Source of the DNA: Mya arenaria
Lineage: Eukaryota > Mollusca > Bivalvia > Myida > Myidae
Reading direction: 5' to 3'
DNA length: 64,000 nt
Assembly: GCF_026914265.1 (NCBI RefSeq)
Contig: NC_069127.1
Location: 18,921,045 to 18,985,044, forward strand
Positions 11,920-23,365 of the stretch are shown here, one piece after another. Below the pieces are notes generated by a model. It saw nothing but the letters and a program-made list of their open reading frames with translations. It had not been told where the DNA came from and made no database searches. The number at the start of each line of letters is the position of its first letter. The first letter of the stretch is position 1. The translations under genes were made by a program, and so were the position numbers.

Positions 11920-12584
11920 ACGATGGCATAGAGGTGACATACGTGTTTTAGCGCGTAAAAACGACCTACGTATCTCGTTGTTCAAAAACGACCTAGATTG
12001 ACTTAGTAACTCATTAAAACGACTAACGTATCTATTCGGCATAGAGGAAGCATACGTGTTATTTTTTTATCTCGTTAAAACGACTAACGTATCTCGTTAA
12101 AACGGCTAAGTAACTCGTTTAAAGGAATTGCGTTTCTCGTTTTAAAGAAATACGTTAGTTGTTTTAATGAGTTTCTGAGTCGTTTTAACGAATGACGTTA
12201 GTCGTTTTAACGAGATTCGTTAGTCGTTTGAACGAATGACGTTAGTCGTTTGAACGAGATACGTTAGTCGTTTCAACGAGATACGTTAGTCGTTTTAACG
12301 AGCTACGTTAGTCGTTTTAACGAATGACGTTAGTCGTTTGAACGAGATACGTTAGTCGTTTGAACGAGATACGTTAGTCGTTTGAACGAGATACATTAGT
12401 CGTTTCAACGAGATACGTTAGTCGTTTCAACGAGATACGTTAGTCGTTTTAACGAGATACGTTAGTCGTTTCAACGAGATACGTTAGTCGTTTGAACGAG
12501 ATACGTTAGTCGTTTGAACGAGATACGTTAGTCGTTTTAACGAGATAAAAAAAAAAAACACGTATGCCCCCTCTATGCCACCGT
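11920..12584. mobile_element. Foldback-type element with terminal inverted repeats and a 22-bp satellite core
   Basis: Left end reads ACGatGGCATAGAGGtgaC then ATACGTGTTTT (11920-11949). The complement of the right end (12553-12584) reads ACGgtGGCATAGAGGgggC then ATACGTGTTTT. Inside, the unit 'acgttagtcgttttaacgag' plus 'at' occurs about 17 times from 12145 to 12546. Complementary copies ('atctcgttaaaacgactaac') lie at about 11970-12125 with a second partial terminal motif at about 12040-12060. The whole can fold on itself. It has no coding frame, so it would be non-autonomous. No target-site duplication is claimed. Confidence 0.8.
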
Positions 12585-12700
12585 ACACAACCTCACATGG
12601 GATATAATTTATCATGGCAGTATTGATACAAGGAAATTTTGTGGCTACATCAAAGTGCTGCTAGTACTCAAAGTAGATTGCGACAGTTTTTTCAAATGAA

Positions 12701-12812
12701 ATGGATTTAAAAACATATTTTAAAGTGTATTTCTATATCACGTTATGTTCAATCTGGACTCAAGGTATTGTAGAAATAGGACAGTTTTTTACAGTTTTTT
12801 ACTGTGCCTTAT

Positions 12813-12877
<65 letters not shown>

Positions 12878-12929
12878 TATCATCATCATCATTGACGTCG
12901 TCGTCGTCGAGGTCGTCGTCGTCATCATC

Positions 12930-12963
<34 letters not shown>

Positions 12964-13011
12964 TCATCATCACCACCACTACAACCACCAACACCACATA
13001 CACCAGCACCT

Positions 13012-13087
<76 letters not shown>

Positions 13088-16000
13088 TATCATCATCATC
13101 TAAAATATCATGTCCATGTTAGTACATTTTGTGTAATCGTATTTGTATATTGTTTCGTTCCCAGGGTCACTTTGCAATAGTACGTCATTCTGTCTGGAAG
13201 TCGTTGATACAAATAGTAATCATACGGAGTTGCAACTGTGTAACACATCTAGCTCTGACCTTGTATGTGGTGACAATGCAAGCATTGCAATAGAAAATAC
13301 AATATTCCAATGTATAACAAATGGAAGCCAAGGCTGTGGAAGTTGCGGCAATGACGCTGTTCCTTGCTCCGAAGAAAAACCCATCTATATTTTACACGAG
13401 ATCTACAGTGCTTGTTCTTACAAGAACAACTGCAGTATTCCAACAACAATGTACAACCTTGAAGGAAACATTACGGCAGTAACAATACATGTGACATACG
13501 AATGTGTTCCTGGTAAGGACTCATTATTTCTTTGTTCCCATTCGCATGGTTTACTGTAATGTTCACCGAATAGTCTCTGTGTAGTTCAAATAAAATAGAT
13601 TGAAGAAGGCAAACTATAAATGCAACACTCCTGACTTTTGTCAGTATGTTTATTTACATTCACGAAATCGTAAATACAACTTCGTTAATTTCAGAATTAA
13701 TTTTAATTACTTAATCTAATTGTTTTTACAACTTTAGAAAATAAAAAAGTTGATACTTCAATACAGCAGAATATTAGCCTTTAAGTATGAATGAGTGTTT
13801 TTGCTATCTACAGATTCAGATATATTTAACATCTGCGGCAATTTCAATCAGACCTTTAATACAAACTACCAATACTTGGGGAAAGATGGGAGCAGCGTTG
13901 ATTACGATCTATGCGTTTGCTGTATCACTGGGCTGCATTCACTTTCTGTGAAAGACTTCATAATTCCATACAACGATTATCCAGATTGCAACAGCAGTAA
14001 TATCACTTTAGATGGTGATATTCTTAACTGTACAGAGATCATTAATGTGGACCTCCAACAACGAAATGCGTCTACAATAGAAATTCCAGGATCAAACCCA
14101 TACCGTCTATGGCTATCTATTGCTGCTTGTGGTAGGTTATTAAAAGTGTTTTGACATTTGGAGCACGTCGTGTTCCCTATATGTTTTTTTTTTTCAAAAC
14201 TGTGCTCGTCTTTGGCTGCCAATAGTAACAGCAAGTGATTTCACTTACAAGCATATTGAGTGATATGCGTTCATCAATTGAATCAATGTATGCAGCGAAT
14301 TTGGAATATGTTTTCTTTAATGTTTGCAGTAAAAAAAAATAATAATCATAATTTGATACCACATTTAATGGCATAATCTATTATATCGCCGTAAAGGTGA
14401 AGTTGAGATCAAATGTTCAACGGTACCAACACAACAAAACGCGACATCAACAATATCTTCGGCAGGCGCTTCGTTTTCCAATACAGTCAGACCAAACACA
14501 ACAGATTCTACTTCCTCGTCGACAACTACAAGTTCCTATGGGGAGTCGTCGACAACAGACAACACCAGTTTTAATACTGAAACTAAAAACATGACTGGTA
14601 AGTTATATTTAGAAAAATAGTCTAGTTATAATAATAATAATAATACATCCGGGTATTTTCCCGTGGGTGAAAAAAGGCTGAAATGACCGGATATCAGTAA
14701 GTCAGGGGCCCGTTTCATTAATTGATCTTAAGCGTAACTTCAATAATCTAAATATACATACATGTTGCTTTATTGTTTTCTTAAATCTGTCTGAATAAAA
14801 GTTTGAATCACACAAATTTAGTTTTAATTATGTTTCTAATGCACCAGTAAAATCATAACCACGCCCCCACCCCCGGTCCAGGGGTATACCGGGGATAGCC
14901 GAGGAAATGAGCCGTGTTTTACCTCCCCGGTGGCTTCGCAGTGCCGGGTGAATGCGGTGGTTTTATCTTCTTGCCATATATAGCTGGGCCTTACGTAGGG
15001 TCCCTGTGGTGCGGGGCATTTGCCGGGGATTTTACCATCAGTTCGTTCACGCTGGGCGTGAGTTTTACCCGGGCTTGGCTGGATCAAAAGTAAAAATCCC
15101 CGCTAATCCCCTGACGTGGGGGAAGGGCGTGGTCACAACTACCTGGTGCATAAATACCGAAAATGTGACACTAAGCTAATTTCTATTAAGGATTAAGCTC
15201 GACTATAATCTTTATTCAAACGGCCCTCTGGGGTAGGAGAAAATCTTATTTATAATTTTGTTTAAATAACACTTATAAATGTAAGTCAACCATTAAATTT
15301 TAGTGCCACAGCCTACTCAACAAGCCTTGGACACTTTTCCTGTACTACCAATTTCTGTAGCCGGTGCTGCATTTGTCGTTGTTGTATTTATCAGCACTCT
15401 GGTGATTTTATGGAGAAGGTAAACGTCAATAATGTTGTCTAATTTTGTATAAGTATACCAGAGTTATTTTCATTGGTTAGTAAAGCTCAACAGTTTCTAC
15501 ATGGAGCTCCACGGTCATGACTTCCTGTTTTTTAGTATCTATTTTAGACTAATTCGGAATACACATACAAGTAGAGAGATGGATCTTTGCTTGGAATGAC
15601 AATTAATTTAATTGTATAATTAGAATAAAATTGATGCACCATTCCAACGTGCATAAAAAGTTTTATTTATTTATTTTGCAGAAAAAGGGCGAAACGAAAT
15701 TCTCAAGGGAATGGGATTTCAAACGCACGGCAAACAGATTTTTCAAATCCTGCGTATGTCCCCCAAAGCAATGAGGAAATATGCGTTACAAACACTCAGG
15801 TTTTAGCATCGGCATTTAATAATATGGAGTACGCTGAACCTGCAGATTGCGCCAGAGTCTATGTTAACACTGAATTGGAATTTGCTCGTTCAACGTCAGA
15901 CGAGGACTATTACTCGCACACGTCCACGAAACCACAGTCGAAACCATGCCCCAAAGCTGAAAATTATTCACATATCAAATTAATCACGCAGAAACCAGAC

Positions 16001-16432
16001 ATGCCCAAAGCAAGTCCCTATGCCAAAGTAACAGCCGACGTCACAAAATCGGGAACATGTATAGCAATAGCAGACGAAGGTCGAGTAGGTGCTTTTCAAA
16101 ACTCTGATGGTGAAGCTGCTGCCCAAAACATGCACCCAACGGATTCTACATATGATCACCTCGGGAATTTAAGCAAACCAAAGAGAACCTATTCTAAGAA
16201 GCGTGTAGTTGTGAAGGTAAAAGACAATTATTCTCATGTACACCTTGGTGCCAATGCCAGAAAACACCGGAAGGCGACTGGTTTCAGTGTGGATGGATAT
16301 TCGCATGTGAAATTAAATGTACATGCTAAGCGGAAAAAGAAGAAAAAGATGGTCAAGGAAATGGCTAAGAATCATGAATATTACAATATAGTGAAACTTG
16401 AGGACGAAAACTACGACCACGTAAACAAATAA
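12701..16432 (+). CDS. Single-pass receptor with SUEL-lectin-like ectodomain and multi-tyrosine tail (six exons)
   Basis: Exons 12701-12764, 13165-13512, 13814-14131, 14397-14597, 15304-15418 and 15682-16432 give 598 residues. Exon 1 supplies a signal peptide (MDLKTYFKVYFYITLCSIWT). The first four junctions are phase 1, typical of shuffled extracellular modules. Residues ~22-137 resemble an SUEL/galactose-binding lectin domain: LVCGDNASIAIENTIFQC, a middle Cys pair, YSACSYKNNCSIP and closing VTIHVTYEC. Residues ~138-243 are a second Cys-rich N-glycosylated segment I do not recognise. Residues ~244-310 form a Ser/Thr stalk. The membrane helix (~327-347, ISVAGAAFVVVVFISTLVIL) precedes basic residues. 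The ~250-residue tail has an NPAY motif and at least seven YxxI/V/L-type sites (YSHIKL, SPYAKV, STYDHL, YSHVHL, YSHVKL, YNIVKL, YDHV); SPYAKV and STYDHL fit the ITIM pattern. A recognition or immune role is inferred. The acceptor before 14397 is weak. Confidence 0.8.
12815..13100. repeat. (CAT/ATC)n trinucleotide microsatellite filling intron 1 of the receptor gene
   Basis: Two nearly pure CAT blocks are separated by variants (gacgtcgtc, accacc, acaaccacc). The frames give poly-His, poly-Ser, poly-Ile or poly-Met and are not genes. It occupies most of the 400-base intron 12765-13164 between the signal-peptide exon and the SUEL-like exon. Confidence 0.97.
14702..15233. mobile_element. MITE-like element with diverged ends, host of a nested element
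   Basis: The left end 'aggggcccgtttcattaat' and the complement of the right end 'agagggccgtttgaataaa' form diverged terminal inverted repeats. It lies in receptor intron 14598-15303 and is split by the inner element at 14839-15151. No coding frame. Confidence 0.5.
14839..15151. mobile_element. Nested MITE-like element with ~36-bp terminal inverted repeats
   Basis: The left end 'atgcaccagtaaaatcataa' then 'ccacgcccccacccccg' pairs with the complement of the right end, 'atgcaccaggtagttgtgac' then 'cacgcccttcccccacg'. The interior is GC-rich with 'ggggtataccggggatag'. It is much more GC-rich than its surroundings, which supports an insertion. Confidence 0.7.
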
Positions 16433-16523
16433 CATATAGATTCCTGCTACTATTGACTTGTATCTCACTGGTGTATTCAATTTGTAAATCTAAATTACAC
16501 TGTAAACATGTTACCGAAACTGC

Positions 16524-16529
16524 AATAAA
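16524..16529 (+). terminator. Likely polyadenylation signal of the receptor gene
   Basis: AATAAA about 92 bases after the stop codon. Confidence 0.6.
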
Positions 16530-16978
16530 GAGTAAACTAAATCATTTAGATTTATGGTTAAGTTTCCTGTTATATTTCAATTTCTTTTGATTGCTTTTCT
16601 ACGATCTTCTAATATCACGTGAATTGGGCGTTTTGTGGACATGCCTTTCATCAGATTGTGTTTTTATGACCATTGCTATTTCCTTTAATTTATTTTAATA
16701 GTAATAAATACAAAAAAGAAAAGATTTGTTGAGCCATTTTTGTCATAACAAGTTAACTGTAAAAGAATGGAAACTTAAGTATGACTTCAGCAAAAACAAA
16801 CTGCGTGCGTGCGATAATATACGTGTTCAATAGGTTTTTATGGGTATATAATAAATTAGACAAATACCTGGTTGCGTTTTGGGTTTCAACGCGTCTTATT
16901 AACCTTAGTGTCGTTTGATTACAAGTATGGAAGGTTATCTCGTATAACATAACATAAACATTTGGAAATGGTGAGGAC

Positions 16979-17077
16979 TCATGAATATTACAATATAGTG
17001 AGACTTGAGGACAAAAACTACGACCACTTGAAAAAATAAATAGGTTCCTGCTACTAGTCACTTGTATCTCACTGAAC
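16979..17077 (+). pseudogene. Duplicated 3' end of the receptor's last exon
   Basis: This reads HEYYNIVRLEDKNYDHLKK then TAA, against HEYYNIVKLEDENYDHVNK in the gene at 16374-16432. Similarity continues past the stop through 'gttcctgctact' and 'cttgtatctcactg'. It lies about 550 bases after the gene's stop. No acceptor is obvious at its start, so it is called a remnant; use as an alternative terminal exon cannot be excluded. Confidence 0.8.
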
Positions 17078-17079
17078 AT

Positions 17080-18299
17080 GGTCACGGGATTGAATCATGC
17101 TGCCGATCTTAATCATGATTTTCTTTAAAATGACCCTCTTATTGAAATTCAATACATATACATGTATAACGAACCTACGCTTTGAATGATAATGCTTTAA
17201 CTACTTACTACATAATGCATTTATGGAAACTATTGATTTCTGATAACAAGATTGTAACCATGTATTTCAAAGTTAAAAACGTAAAAATATTAAATGATTG
17301 GTGAATGCTATAAGATTTACAGTGATTTACTATCGTCGCATAGGTTAGAATACTGTGTTCTCTGCACATTACTTTCAAAGTAAACTCGGAATCCTTCATA
17401 AGAACCATTGTTAGTGATATTTGTTTGTCCTTTTTGGTATATTTAAACCATTGTATTAATTGTGGTAAATCTTATTTGGGAGTAAGAGTGCATCTTTAAA
17501 AATAAATCCTATTTGTCTTTGTTAGTTACTTAGTTAGGATTAATCATGTTGCTCGTCGGAATGCCATCTCAGCGTTTGAGGGGATGTAGGCACCGATAAC
17601 CTAAATGGACCTGCGGGGGGAGTGAGGGGGTGGGGGCAGCTTTCAATGAATATTTTTTTTATATTTTATTACTTCAATGCCGCAGCTCAGCTCAAAATAT
17701 AGGTTGATGTAAAAATTCATTATCATTTGACTTTAATGATCAAAAAACAAACAAAAAATTTGAATGGAGTACAGATAAAAAATATTACCGATATTTTGGC
17801 GGGGAATTTGTGGCCACGTAGCTTTTAATTAAAACAAATTCTATGAAGGCTTATATTTTATATATCTGTATAAAAATGAGTCAAACATGATAATGCATGA
17901 TTATTTTTCTTATTTTTATCAACCTGTAGTGTGCGCTTTAAGGGAGGTATATAATAACAAATTACAAATATGGTATATTTTATTAAACAATATCAAAACA
18001 AGTAAATAAAACATTTGACATATCACATACCTGTGTAATTCGATCACGTTTCCTTCTCTTAAATACTATACAGAACCACATGTTATCCTCACTCGAATCT
18101 CAGAGAACAGAAATAGTTCACCCAGTATTAAATGAAACAGAAATGAAAGAAACGACAACATCCATCAACTCTTAAGGACATTAGTTTAGTTCTGAACATA
18201 AATTGTATCATTTTGTTGTTGTCATATATTTTGATAAAAACATTAAATCTTTGGGTGTATCCAGAATGTTCATGTAGTTTTCCCTGGTTGGTGCCCCGC
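17080..18299. other. Intergenic, no gene seen
   Basis: AT-rich region between the receptor gene and the convergently transcribed PPIL6. A G-rich patch ('cctgcggggggagtgagg') lies at about 17611-17637. No exons or arrays recognised. Confidence 0.6.
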
Positions 18300-21200
18300 T
18301 TAAAACTCGTAAGTGCAGACGCCACAGTCAGTGACTTTAATCTCGGAGTTTGGACGCTCATTCATTGTGTCTACACGCTCCATCTTAGCAAGCGTCTCCG
18401 TGCCCTCGATCACCTGCCTGTTCGTACAAAAAACAAACACATAAATACTCACTTTTTTAGAAATATTTCAATTGGGGGATATTTTTCATACCGGCGTTTA
18501 TATGATCAGCTACACCAAAAAACTTCTCCCTTATCCCAGGTACTCAAGGGGCAAAACTCAACAAATATATAAGTCACAGTGATTTCACTTGCTCCACATA
18601 TAAGGAGAGCACCGCGGAGCGAACGCAAACACTCGTCCGCTGTTATTGTTTTCAGTCTAAAAAAGGGGCATAACTTATAAATATATTAAAACCAGCGTTA
18701 TGGGTCTTAATGTATGTGTGTGTAATTTGTTTCTGGCAAAATCTTTACCAAGTTTCATTCGAATATGTTGTACGGTTCATGAGTTATGTTTGAAGTTTTT
18801 GCATAACGACAAACCCGCAGAAGAAGAAGACGAAGAAGAAGAAGAAGAAAAAGATGATGAAGAAACTTACATTTAAGCAATATGCTTAAAATGACTAGTA
18901 AACAGACGGTAACATTCAGTTATAAGTCTTACCCAAAGGCGACGTATTTCGTGTTCATCCACGGTGCGGGTTCGAGGGTGATGTAGAACTGTGAGTTGTT
19001 TGTGTGGCGACCCTTGTTTGCCATTCCAATCACCCCGCGCCGGGAGTGGGGAACGGCGAAATTCTCGTCTGAAAATCATTTTAAGGATTATAATAGAAGT
19101 CTAAATTACAAACTGTATTACGTTAACATTTCGTTCGGCGACCCTTGTTCGTCATGCCGATTACGGCGCCCCAGGAGATGGCAATATACATGTAAATACC
19201 TTTCCACTACAATGTATGTATACACGATGTCATTTACGCCCAAAATCCCCATATCCTATTATCTTACACGTAATTGTCATATGTTATTTGCCATTAACTA
19301 TTTGCATGACTATGTACACATCCAGGTCCAATTATTCAAACGGAATTATCAATCAGTAAATCACTCTAGTGGGTCGCATTTCCTTAAAGATATTGGTAGC
19401 ATGGAAAATGACCTAAGAATCATAATTTCTTTATTTCGCTATCTATTTGTGAGAAAATTATTTTAGCAAGCATTCAAGTAAAAATAGTTGAGGAAGTGAA
19501 ACATATGAATATCTGCGATGTCCCTACAGATTTAGGATTTTTGTAGATGTACTACTAAGATCCTTTAGTGAAACGGAAATCCTGGAGTATCCTTATCTTA
19601 ACATCCAACAGCATGCCAATCCAAATGAGAAGTCTGTTTGCCATGTAAATACCATGTATAACAATCAGATTTTCATTACCCAATACTTGTAAAAGAAAAA
19701 AAATAGAAATTAAAATCCACCTTCAAAGACAGGTCCATAGATGGATTCGCCTCCATTGCCTCTACCGTGATATATATCTGAAATACAAAGAAAAGATTTG
19801 TACAAACGCACATATACATGTAAATGCCAGTATTCAAAAAACGAAAATATCATTCAGTACTGAATATTATAATGAACAAAGGTGTCTCAGTTTGTCCAGG
19901 GGCATGTAAGCCAGTTATTGGACTTGCTTATCATTATAAACATCTGTATCAGCCCAAATGTTAAGTTGTTGCATGATGCAGCAGACAACAGCGACAGGGT
20001 GATTAAGACACCAATGATATACCAAAATACATACAATGTATAATTAATGTATCATGTAGTGTTGTCTGCCATTGCAAAAACAGACAGGTTAATAACTATA
20101 ATAATAGTAATAATAATTATGAGAATAATATCATTTGAAGATGCAATGTATCTCCAGTATGGTTTATAAAATTGTTAAATTATGATTTTATTGATCTAAC
20201 GTATCAATTTATTACCTCCGCCCTGTATCCATCCATTGCGTACTATTCTATGGAAAAGAGATTTTTTGTAGCACAAGTTGTAGTCTGAGGTCTCAGATTT
20301 TCCCTTTTCTCCTGTGATCAGGGCCTTGAAGTTTTCACAAGTCTTTGGAACCACATCTGTGAATAGCTGGAATAATATTTAGAAACACGTGTATTACTAA
20401 AATTAGCTTTAAGAAATGTCAATAACATTTGTTTTGGCATACACTGGTTACGGTGAAGGTATACATTAATATACTATTGAAGTGTTAATATATCATATAT
20501 TTAAGTGTTCAGGGCAGAATAATAAAATATACTATTTCAAAATTTGTACTTCTTTAATTATATTTGAGCATTCAACACTCTCCTTCAACACTTTTATTAT
20601 AAGCTTTTTTTTACTTTTTGGTTGAATTAAGATTTATTATCATTATATGTATAATATTACTATTTATAATTTGATTAGGATATCATCTATTAATTTACTT
20701 CTATCACTAGTCTGCCTGCTGGTTCATCACCAATGGCTATGTCCACATACACAAAGTCATGCTGAAAAACGAAGAACAATAAAAGAAACAAACAAAATTA
20801 ATGACATTTCAAGTAACCGATTAGTACCTTGATTTATGACTTTGGAAAAACAGCTTAACATAGGGCACACTTAAAAAAACTGTATAATAAAAAATCAAGT
20901 AGTCTCAATATATCAGCATATAAATATTATATTATGTTACATGCTTTTGTTTGTCGGCAGAACAGTTAATCTCAAACCCTTTCATTTATGTCATGGCAAT
21001 TAAAAGTTAATTCTCTTAAATCTCAGATATTTAAACTGCTTAAACTCTTACATTTTTGTCATTAAGGGCAGTTTTATATGCTTCTTCTGTGAGAGTCTGA
21101 AGGAGAGGTTTAGGTCTATACTCCTCATAGTTGAAGTTTTCCACAGCCCACTGAATGAAATCCTCAGGTCCTCCAACAAGTTTACCATTTTGAAATGCAA

Positions 21201-23365
21201 TAGCTTTGTCCTTGAATGTCCATGTGTCTCCACGCAACTCCTGCAAAAATAACAAGAGGCACATCAGTGCCTGTGCTCCACTGGCCAAAAGGTTCAAGCA
21301 AAGACCACCTAACGAACATTTTCGTCAAGTTTCATAGAAATACAATCATCAATTTTTGAGGAGAAGTTATTTAAAAAATTTTTTTACTTTAATAGCTCTG
21401 GCTGCCATGTTGTGCAGTGGACCGAAATGATTTGGGCAATTTGAGTAAAGGAGCACCAAACAAACATTTCTGTCAAGTTTTATCGAAAAAAGGTCATCGG
21501 TTTCGACGACAAGTCGTATAAAGTTTTTTTTATTTTTTAGCTCTGGCAGCCATGGTGTGCAGTGGACACTGTTTGGGCTATTTTGGTTAAGGACTACCCA
21601 AGTAACATTTCTGTCAAGTTTCATTGCAATACGATCATCGATTTCTGAGGAGAAGTCGTTTAAAGGTTTTTCTATTTTTACCTCTGGGGGCCATCTTGTG
21701 CAGTGGACCGAAACCATTAAAGCAAATTTGATAAAGGACCATCCAAGGAACATTTCTGTTAAGTTTCATCAAAATCTGATCATCGGTTTCTGAGAAGATG
21801 TTCTTTAAAGGTTTTTCTATTTTTTTGCCCTGGCAGCCATGTTGTGCAGCGGACCGGAACCATTTGAGCAATTTTGGTTAAGGACCACCCAAGGAACAAT
21901 TCTGTCAAGTTTCATCAAAATCTGCCTATCCGTTTCAGAGGAGATGTCGTTTAAAGATTTTGCTATTTTTAGCTGTGGCGGCCATATTGTGCAATGGACC
22001 AGAACCATTTGAGCAATTTTAATAAAGGACCACCCAAGGAACATTACTGTCAAGTTTCATCAAAATCTGCCGAACCGTTTCAGAGGAGATGTCGTTTAAA
22101 GATTTTGCTATTTTTAGCTCTGGCGGCCATATTGTGCAATGGACCAGAACCATTTGAGCAATTTTGGTAAAGGACCACCAAAGGAACATTCCTGTGAAGT
22201 TTTGTCAAAATCCGCTTATCAGTTTCAGAGGAGATGTCGTTTAAAGTAAAAGTTTATGCACGCACGCACGCACGACGGACAATCTGTGACGACATAAGCT
22301 CCATGGCCTTCGGCCAGTGGAGCTAAAAATCCATAAGATTTTAAACAATTACATCTTTTGCATGATTATAATAGTTATGCATTTTCAAAGGCAAAATGTA
22401 ATGATATTTTTTTAGTAATGAAATAGTATCCAGAATATTTGTGGCAATGTTTTGCTGTTGTTTTTTTATTGCAATGTTTTCTGAAGCTTACCTTTCTTTT
22501 GGCGTCTATGTAAAGATCCCATTCAAATTCAACCATTCCATCTGTGATAGGATTTGGGAACACATCTGGATGCTTGTTTGCAAGGTCCTTAAATAGATGT
22601 TACATACACGTACATGTATACATACCAGAACTGTATGCTAAAATAATAGTTTTGTAAGTTTAAAGGTGCTTTCTCAGCTTTGTTTACTACTCAGCAAATT
22701 TGAAAACAGTACTGTTTGAATCCAATCTAGGCCTCTCTAATACTTATTTTTTATTCCTAGTTATATTATTACAAACCTTTAAACCAGGTCTGTGATGTTG
22801 TCAATATAATTATATAGCCCGTAATTCACTAAACTGGGTTTTTCCATGTTGGTACAAATAAAAGGTGAATTTCGAGCTATTGAAATTCATGTAACAGACC
22901 AATGACTCTATTCTTTCTGAAGTAACATGTGTATATTAAAACCGTATAGTTTTGTTTGTACCGGAGGATTAGCTTGGGGAAACCAGAATATTTATAATTC
23001 CAGGCTTCAACTATTAATAATATAAAATTGAAATGGTGATTGCCTGTGAATTTAAGTAAAACTAATCTGGGAGTAGGCTTTGTTATGGGTCCAAATTCGA
23101 AACAAGGAACCTATGTAAGTTTCATGTCGACATCAATTTAACATCTCTAAGTTTGGTGTCGTTTGGGGCAAACCATCCAAACATTCCAGATGAGGATGTG
23201 TGTTGGTATTTTAAAGCAACACATTTTTGCAGCTATTCTGTTGTATTTAATCTATGGAAAATAAATAAACAACTACAACTGTCTTACCTGTGCGCAAAAT
23301 CTTGCACGCTGGAAGTTTATATCGTTCACAAGACCGTAAATTTCTATTTGTACAGGGGGAGCCAT
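18300..23365 (-). CDS. PPIL6: PPIL6 cyclophilin-like peptidyl-prolyl isomerase (eight exons, complete)
   Basis: In transcript order the exons are 23365-23288, 22587-22492, 21240-21052, 20761-20699, 20366-20216, 19777-19721, 19068-18933 and 18417-18300. They give 295 residues, near the usual size (~310), and all phases agree. The start [19 protein letters not shown] matches the N-terminal VKVVGLF-type segment of the family. A PPIL6-specific region follows ([28 protein letters not shown]), then a cyclophilin domain from about residue 135: [78 protein letters not shown] and [14 protein letters not shown]. The catalytic Arg of FHRI and the Gln of QGG are present. PAPWMNTKY keeps the Trp that binds cyclosporin in CypA, while the position of His126 is Tyr. 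Catalytic activity is unproven. Vertebrate PPIL6 is associated with ciliated cells. Confidence 0.95.
18575..18865. repeat. Dispersed repeat ending in a (GAA)n tract, in a PPIL6 intron
   Basis: The phrases 'ggggcataact' and 'ccaagtttcattcgaatat' recall wording in the pearl-like elements here. The stretch begins near a GC-rich segment 'gagcaccgcggagcgaac' and ends in 'agaagaagacgaagaagaag'. Its ends were not defined. Confidence 0.55.
19133..19185 (-). pseudogene. Fragmentary copy of the PPIL6 exon at 18933-19068
   Basis: The minus strand reads [14 protein letters not shown], parallel to [14 protein letters not shown] in the true exon; at DNA level 'aacaagggtcgcc' is identical in both. The copy is about 50 bases long and lies some 65 bases upstream (in transcript order) of the real exon. 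No splice sites flank it. Confidence 0.72.
21251..22329. mobile_element. Pearl-like non-autonomous element with ~150-bp internal repeats
   Basis: Begins 'aacaagaggcacatcagtgc' and ends 'ggccagtggagctaaaaa'. Subterminal inverted repeats pair 'gctccactggcc' (about 21277) with 'ggccagtggagc' (about 22310). The core has about six direct repeats of ~150 bp, each with 'caagtttcatcaaaatctg' and 'ggaccagaaccatttgagca'. A short ACGC/ACGG tract (22258-22280) precedes the right end. This architecture resembles pearl elements of bivalves and Helentron-related HINEs. It fills most of PPIL6 intron 21241-22491, and its open frames are repeat artefacts. Confidence 0.72.

Noticed and set aside
12745-13122. 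Poly-Ser, poly-His, poly-Ile and poly-Met frames
   Set aside because: Translations of the CAT/ATC microsatellite inside intron 1 of the receptor gene.
21367-22053. Four overlapping frames of about 78-128 residues on -
   Set aside because: They repeat the same residues because they lie in the ~150-bp direct repeats of the pearl-like element.
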